Positions 5,849-7,610 of a stretch of DNA of 7,610 nucleotides are shown piece after piece; positions within the stretch are counted from its first letter, which is position 1, and each line of letters begins with the position of its first letter. The stretch is taken from positions 1-7,610 of the forward strand of contig CAMVPV010000058.1 of NCBI GenBank assembly GCA_947169455.1. The letters run 5' to 3'. The stretch comes from an uncultured Clostridia bacterium. Lineage in GTDB: Bacteria > Bacillota_A > Clostridia > Oscillospirales > Ruminococcaceae. Under the pieces are notes generated by a model that was not told the origin of the DNA, did not search any database, and saw only the letters and a program-made list of their open reading frames with translations. A program made the translations under genes and the position numbers.

Positions 5849-6679
5849 GTGTACATATATGTTGATGTGCTTATCGTGACATCGGTCTATATAGATTATC
5901 TGGTGATAAAAGCCGCCGCCGCACTGCTCCACCGCCGTCCGCCGAACAGGAGGTGTATCATAGGGGCGGCAGCGGGGAGCCTGTTCTCGCTTTCGGTGCT
6001 GCTGCCGCCTATGGGAACAGCCGTATCCGTTCTTTATCGTGCGGTAACGGCGGCGGTGATCGTACTGATCGTTTTCGGCTTCGGTGATGTGCGCAGATTT
6101 CTTTGTACCGCGGGCACCTTTCTCGCGGTGAGCTGTCTGTTTGCGGGTATATGCCTGCTGATATCGCAGACGGCAGGCGGCATGATGCTCTGCCGCAACG
6201 GGGGAGTATATATAAACGTGCCGCTTGTCCTGCTGATATGCTCGACCGCCGCCGCATACGGCATTGCTGTGCTGATACGCCGCTTTTCGGTGGGGGACTG
6301 CTCCGACGGGAGATATATCGTCACCGTGCGTGCAAGGTGCGTATCTACCGGAGAAACCGTCACCGCAGAGATACCTGCATCAGCCGATACGGGCAATCAC
6401 CTTGCCGACCCCGTTACCGGCGCGCCCGTGATAGTCTGCCCCGCGGATATGCTTCTGAAAATAGCCGATGCATCCGATATCGGAAGTCTGCCGCGGGGGT
6501 GGCGCGCCATTCCTTTCGGAACGGCGTGCGGCAGCGGTATCATGCCGATATTCCGCCCGGAGAGCATCAGCATACGCACCGAGGACGGCAGGGAAGATAC
6601 CGTATGCACCGATGCCTATATAGGCGTATCTGCCGACAGAATGGAGTACGCCGTGTTCAATCCAAAGATATTCTTTTAG
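5849..6679 (+). CDS. spoIIGA: SpoIIGA, sporulation sigma-E processing aspartic peptidase
   Basis: A 276-residue membrane protease that, in Bacillus and Clostridia, removes the pro-sequence of sigma-E in the mother cell after the forespore signal protein SpoIIR arrives at the septum. The N-terminal half has five hydrophobic segments (about 1-27, 34-54, 58-80, 86-108 and 122-144), as the family does. The C-terminal half carries the aspartic protease motif [11 protein letters not shown] with catalytic Asp180, equivalent to Asp183 of B. subtilis, and ends with the conserved-type segment around [12 protein letters not shown]. The length is close to the usual 300 residues. The start is the GTG at 5849, chosen from the SD and from similarity at the N-terminus. 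It lies 14 bases before sigE, its substrate gene, so both are made from one transcript. The sequence is intact. Confidence 0.93.
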   Translation: MYIYVDVLIVTSVYIDYLVIKAAAALLHRRPPNRRCIIGAAAGSLFSLSVLLPPMGTAVSVLYRAVTAAVIVLIVFGFGDVRRFLCTAGTFLAVSCLFAGICLLISQTAGGMMLCRNGGVYINVPLVLLICSTAAAYGIAVLIRRFSVGDCSDGRYIVTVRARCVSTGETVTAEIPASADTGNHLADPVTGAPVIVCPADMLLKIADASDIGSLPRGWRAIPFGTACGSGIMPIFRPESISIRTEDGREDTVCTDAYIGVSADRMEYAVFNPKIFF

Positions 6680-6693
6680 TGGAGGTGACCGGG

Positions 6694-7407
6694 ATGTCGC
6701 TGTTCGCACGCTTGCGCGGGATGATAGAAAAAATATTCGGAAAGCTCTTTGTGCATGGAAAGCTGTATTATATAAACGGCGCGGAAACTCTGCCGCCGCC
6801 GCTTTCTGCCGCAGAGGAGGAGGAGTGTTTCCGTTTGCTGGAGAACGACCCCGAAAAAGCACGGGAAATGCTCATCGTGCATAACCTGCGGCTTGTGGTC
6901 TATATCGCAAGAAAGTTTGAATCCACGGGGATAGGCGTGGAAGATCTGATCTCTATCGGTACCATCGGGCTGATAAAGGCAGTGAATACATTCTGTCCGT
7001 GCCGCAACATAAAGCTTGCGACGTATGCTTCGCGGTGCATTGAGAACGAGATACTCATGTTCCTGCGCAAATCATCACAGACGCGGGCGGAGATATCGAT
7101 AGACGAACCGCTGAATACCGACTGGGACGGCAACGAGCTGCTGCTGTCCGATATTCTGGGTACGGCGGAGGATACCGTGAGCGCAGGCATCGAAACGGGC
7201 GCGGAGCGCGAACAGCTTCGCTCGGCGGTATATCGTCTGCCGGAGCGCGAGCGTGAGATAATGGAAATGCGCTTCGGGCTGAAGAACGGGCACGAGCTGA
7301 CGCAGAAGGAGACTGCCGATCTCATCGGGATATCGCAGTCCTATATATCGCGGCTGGAAAAGAAGATAATCCGCAAGCTGCGGCGGGAGCTGGAGGAGAT
7401 AATGTGA
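6694..7407 (+). CDS. sigE: RNA polymerase sporulation sigma factor SigE (pro-sigma-E)
   Basis: A 237-residue early mother-cell sigma factor (B. subtilis SigE is 239 residues). The start ATG 6694-6696 follows the near-perfect SD GGAGGTGA (6681-6688) by 5 bases, immediately after the spoIIGA stop. Residues 1-25 are a basic amphipathic pro-sequence that tethers the inactive form to the membrane. LYYINGAE (24-31) matches the VYYIGGSE cleavage region, so cutting is expected between Tyr25 and Tyr26. Sigma-70 region 2 follows ([20 protein letters not shown], then [17 protein letters not shown], about 64-100, and [18 protein letters not shown]), then [17 protein letters not shown] and region 4 with its helix-turn-helix ([20 protein letters not shown], 203-222). 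It is very close to the B. subtilis protein throughout. An odd point is Cys101-Pro-Cys103 where B. subtilis has NPE. The same frame stays open upstream to 6103, but that stretch is only spoIIGA read out of phase. Confidence 0.97.
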   Translation: MSLFARLRGMIEKIFGKLFVHGKLYYINGAETLPPPLSAAEEEECFRLLENDPEKAREMLIVHNLRLVVYIARKFESTGIGVEDLISIGTIGLIKAVNTFCPCRNIKLATYASRCIENEILMFLRKSSQTRAEISIDEPLNTDWDGNELLLSDILGTAEDTVSAGIETGAEREQLRSAVYRLPEREREIMEMRFGLKNGHELTQKETADLIGISQSYISRLEKKIIRKLRRELEEIM

Positions 7408-7430
7408 GCGGAAAGCACGGTCCCGGAAAT

Positions 7431-7456
7431 TGACGATCGATAATTGATGATTTATG
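7431..7456 (+). repeat. AT-rich intergenic motif of ATTGATAATTGATGATT type
   Basis: After sigE the sequence runs TTGACGATCGATAATTGATG and on into ATTTATG, made of near-repeats of TTGAtnAT. Similar 'attgacaattgataattga' strings are common between genes in clostridial genomes. Only one copy is in this window, so that it is a dispersed repeat rests on general knowledge and not on this sequence. Confidence 0.3.
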
Positions 7457-7485
7457 TTTTTTTGTAAGGAAATGTCTGAAAACAT

Positions 7486-7522
7486 CCGTGTTTGTCCTTT
7501 ATTGGGCAGGCACGGTTTTTTT
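7486..7522 (+). terminator. Intrinsic terminator of the spoIIGA-sigE operon
   Basis: CCGTGTTTGTCC (7486-7497) pairs with GGGCAGGCACGG (7504-7515) over 12 positions, three of them G-U, with a TTTATT loop and a run of seven T residues (7516-7522). The G-U pairs become A-C mismatches on the other strand, so it works for rightward transcription. It lies about 80 bases after the sigE stop. Confidence 0.88.
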
Positions 7523-7583
7523 CGGCGATTATATGATCTGAGTCCTTTGTTATCCAAACACTACCCACAACTTAAGCGTAAAA

Positions 7584-7599
7584 CGCGGCGTAAGCCGCG
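7584..7599. other. Hairpin with GTAA tetraloop near the right edge
   Basis: CGCGGC (7584-7589) and GCCGCG (7594-7599) form a perfect 6-base-pair stem around GTAA, a GNRA-type loop. Read on the minus strand the stem is followed by TTTTACGC, so it could be a weak terminator for a leftward gene beyond the edge. On the plus strand it is followed by AGTAAAGTTTT at the end of the window. GCGTAA also occurs at 7576-7581 and 7588-7593. Its role cannot be settled without the next bases. Confidence 0.35.
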
Positions 7600-7610
7600 A
7601 GTAAAGTTTT

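Noticed and set aside
6103..6693. N-terminal extension of SigE by about 197 codons
   Set aside because: The frame is merely open across spoIIGA. The near-perfect SD at 6681-6688 and the match to the known pro-sequence fix the start at 6694.

Overview
The window looks like chromosomal DNA from a spore-forming, Gram-positive anaerobe of the Clostridia, most likely Ruminococcus or another Oscillospiraceae. This is inferred from the sigma-E sporulation locus, the Na+-pumping decarboxylase subunits, purine-rich Shine-Dalgarno sites, heavy use of ATA for isoleucine and a moderately high GC content. No mobile element, CRISPR array, tRNA or rRNA is visible.

Left half (1-3744, minus strand): five co-directional genes with gaps of 18 to 87 bases. 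In transcription order they are an MscS-type mechanosensitive channel, a 38-residue single-pass membrane protein that is easily missed, a Wzx-like polysaccharide flippase, a membrane-anchored GH25 muramidase-like protein, and the first 50 codons of an unrecognised protein that runs off the left edge. All four complete products are membrane or cell-surface proteins, so this is plausibly an envelope operon.

Centre (3745-4031): a 287-base divergent intergenic region. It holds a convincing extended -10 promoter for the rightward genes, a foldable leader, and a weaker candidate promoter for mscS.

Right half (4032-7407, plus strand): first an OadG-like gamma subunit and an OadB/GcdB-like beta subunit of a Na+-translocating biotin-dependent decarboxylase, closed by a strong terminator. 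No carboxyltransferase or biotin-carrier gene lies with them. The beta gene is broken near 5009-5018. The lesion is best explained by two lost single bases, each a GG doublet reduced to G, which is either a sequence error or a recent pseudogene. Then comes the spoIIG locus: spoIIGA (the pro-sigma-E protease, with a GTG start) and sigE (with its pro-sequence), 14 bases apart and ended by a second strong terminator. The last ~90 bases hold only a short hairpin; sigG often follows this locus and may lie beyond the edge.

I see no clearly novel system. The items most worth checking are the damaged oadB, the orphan oadG-oadB pair and the 38-residue membrane protein.
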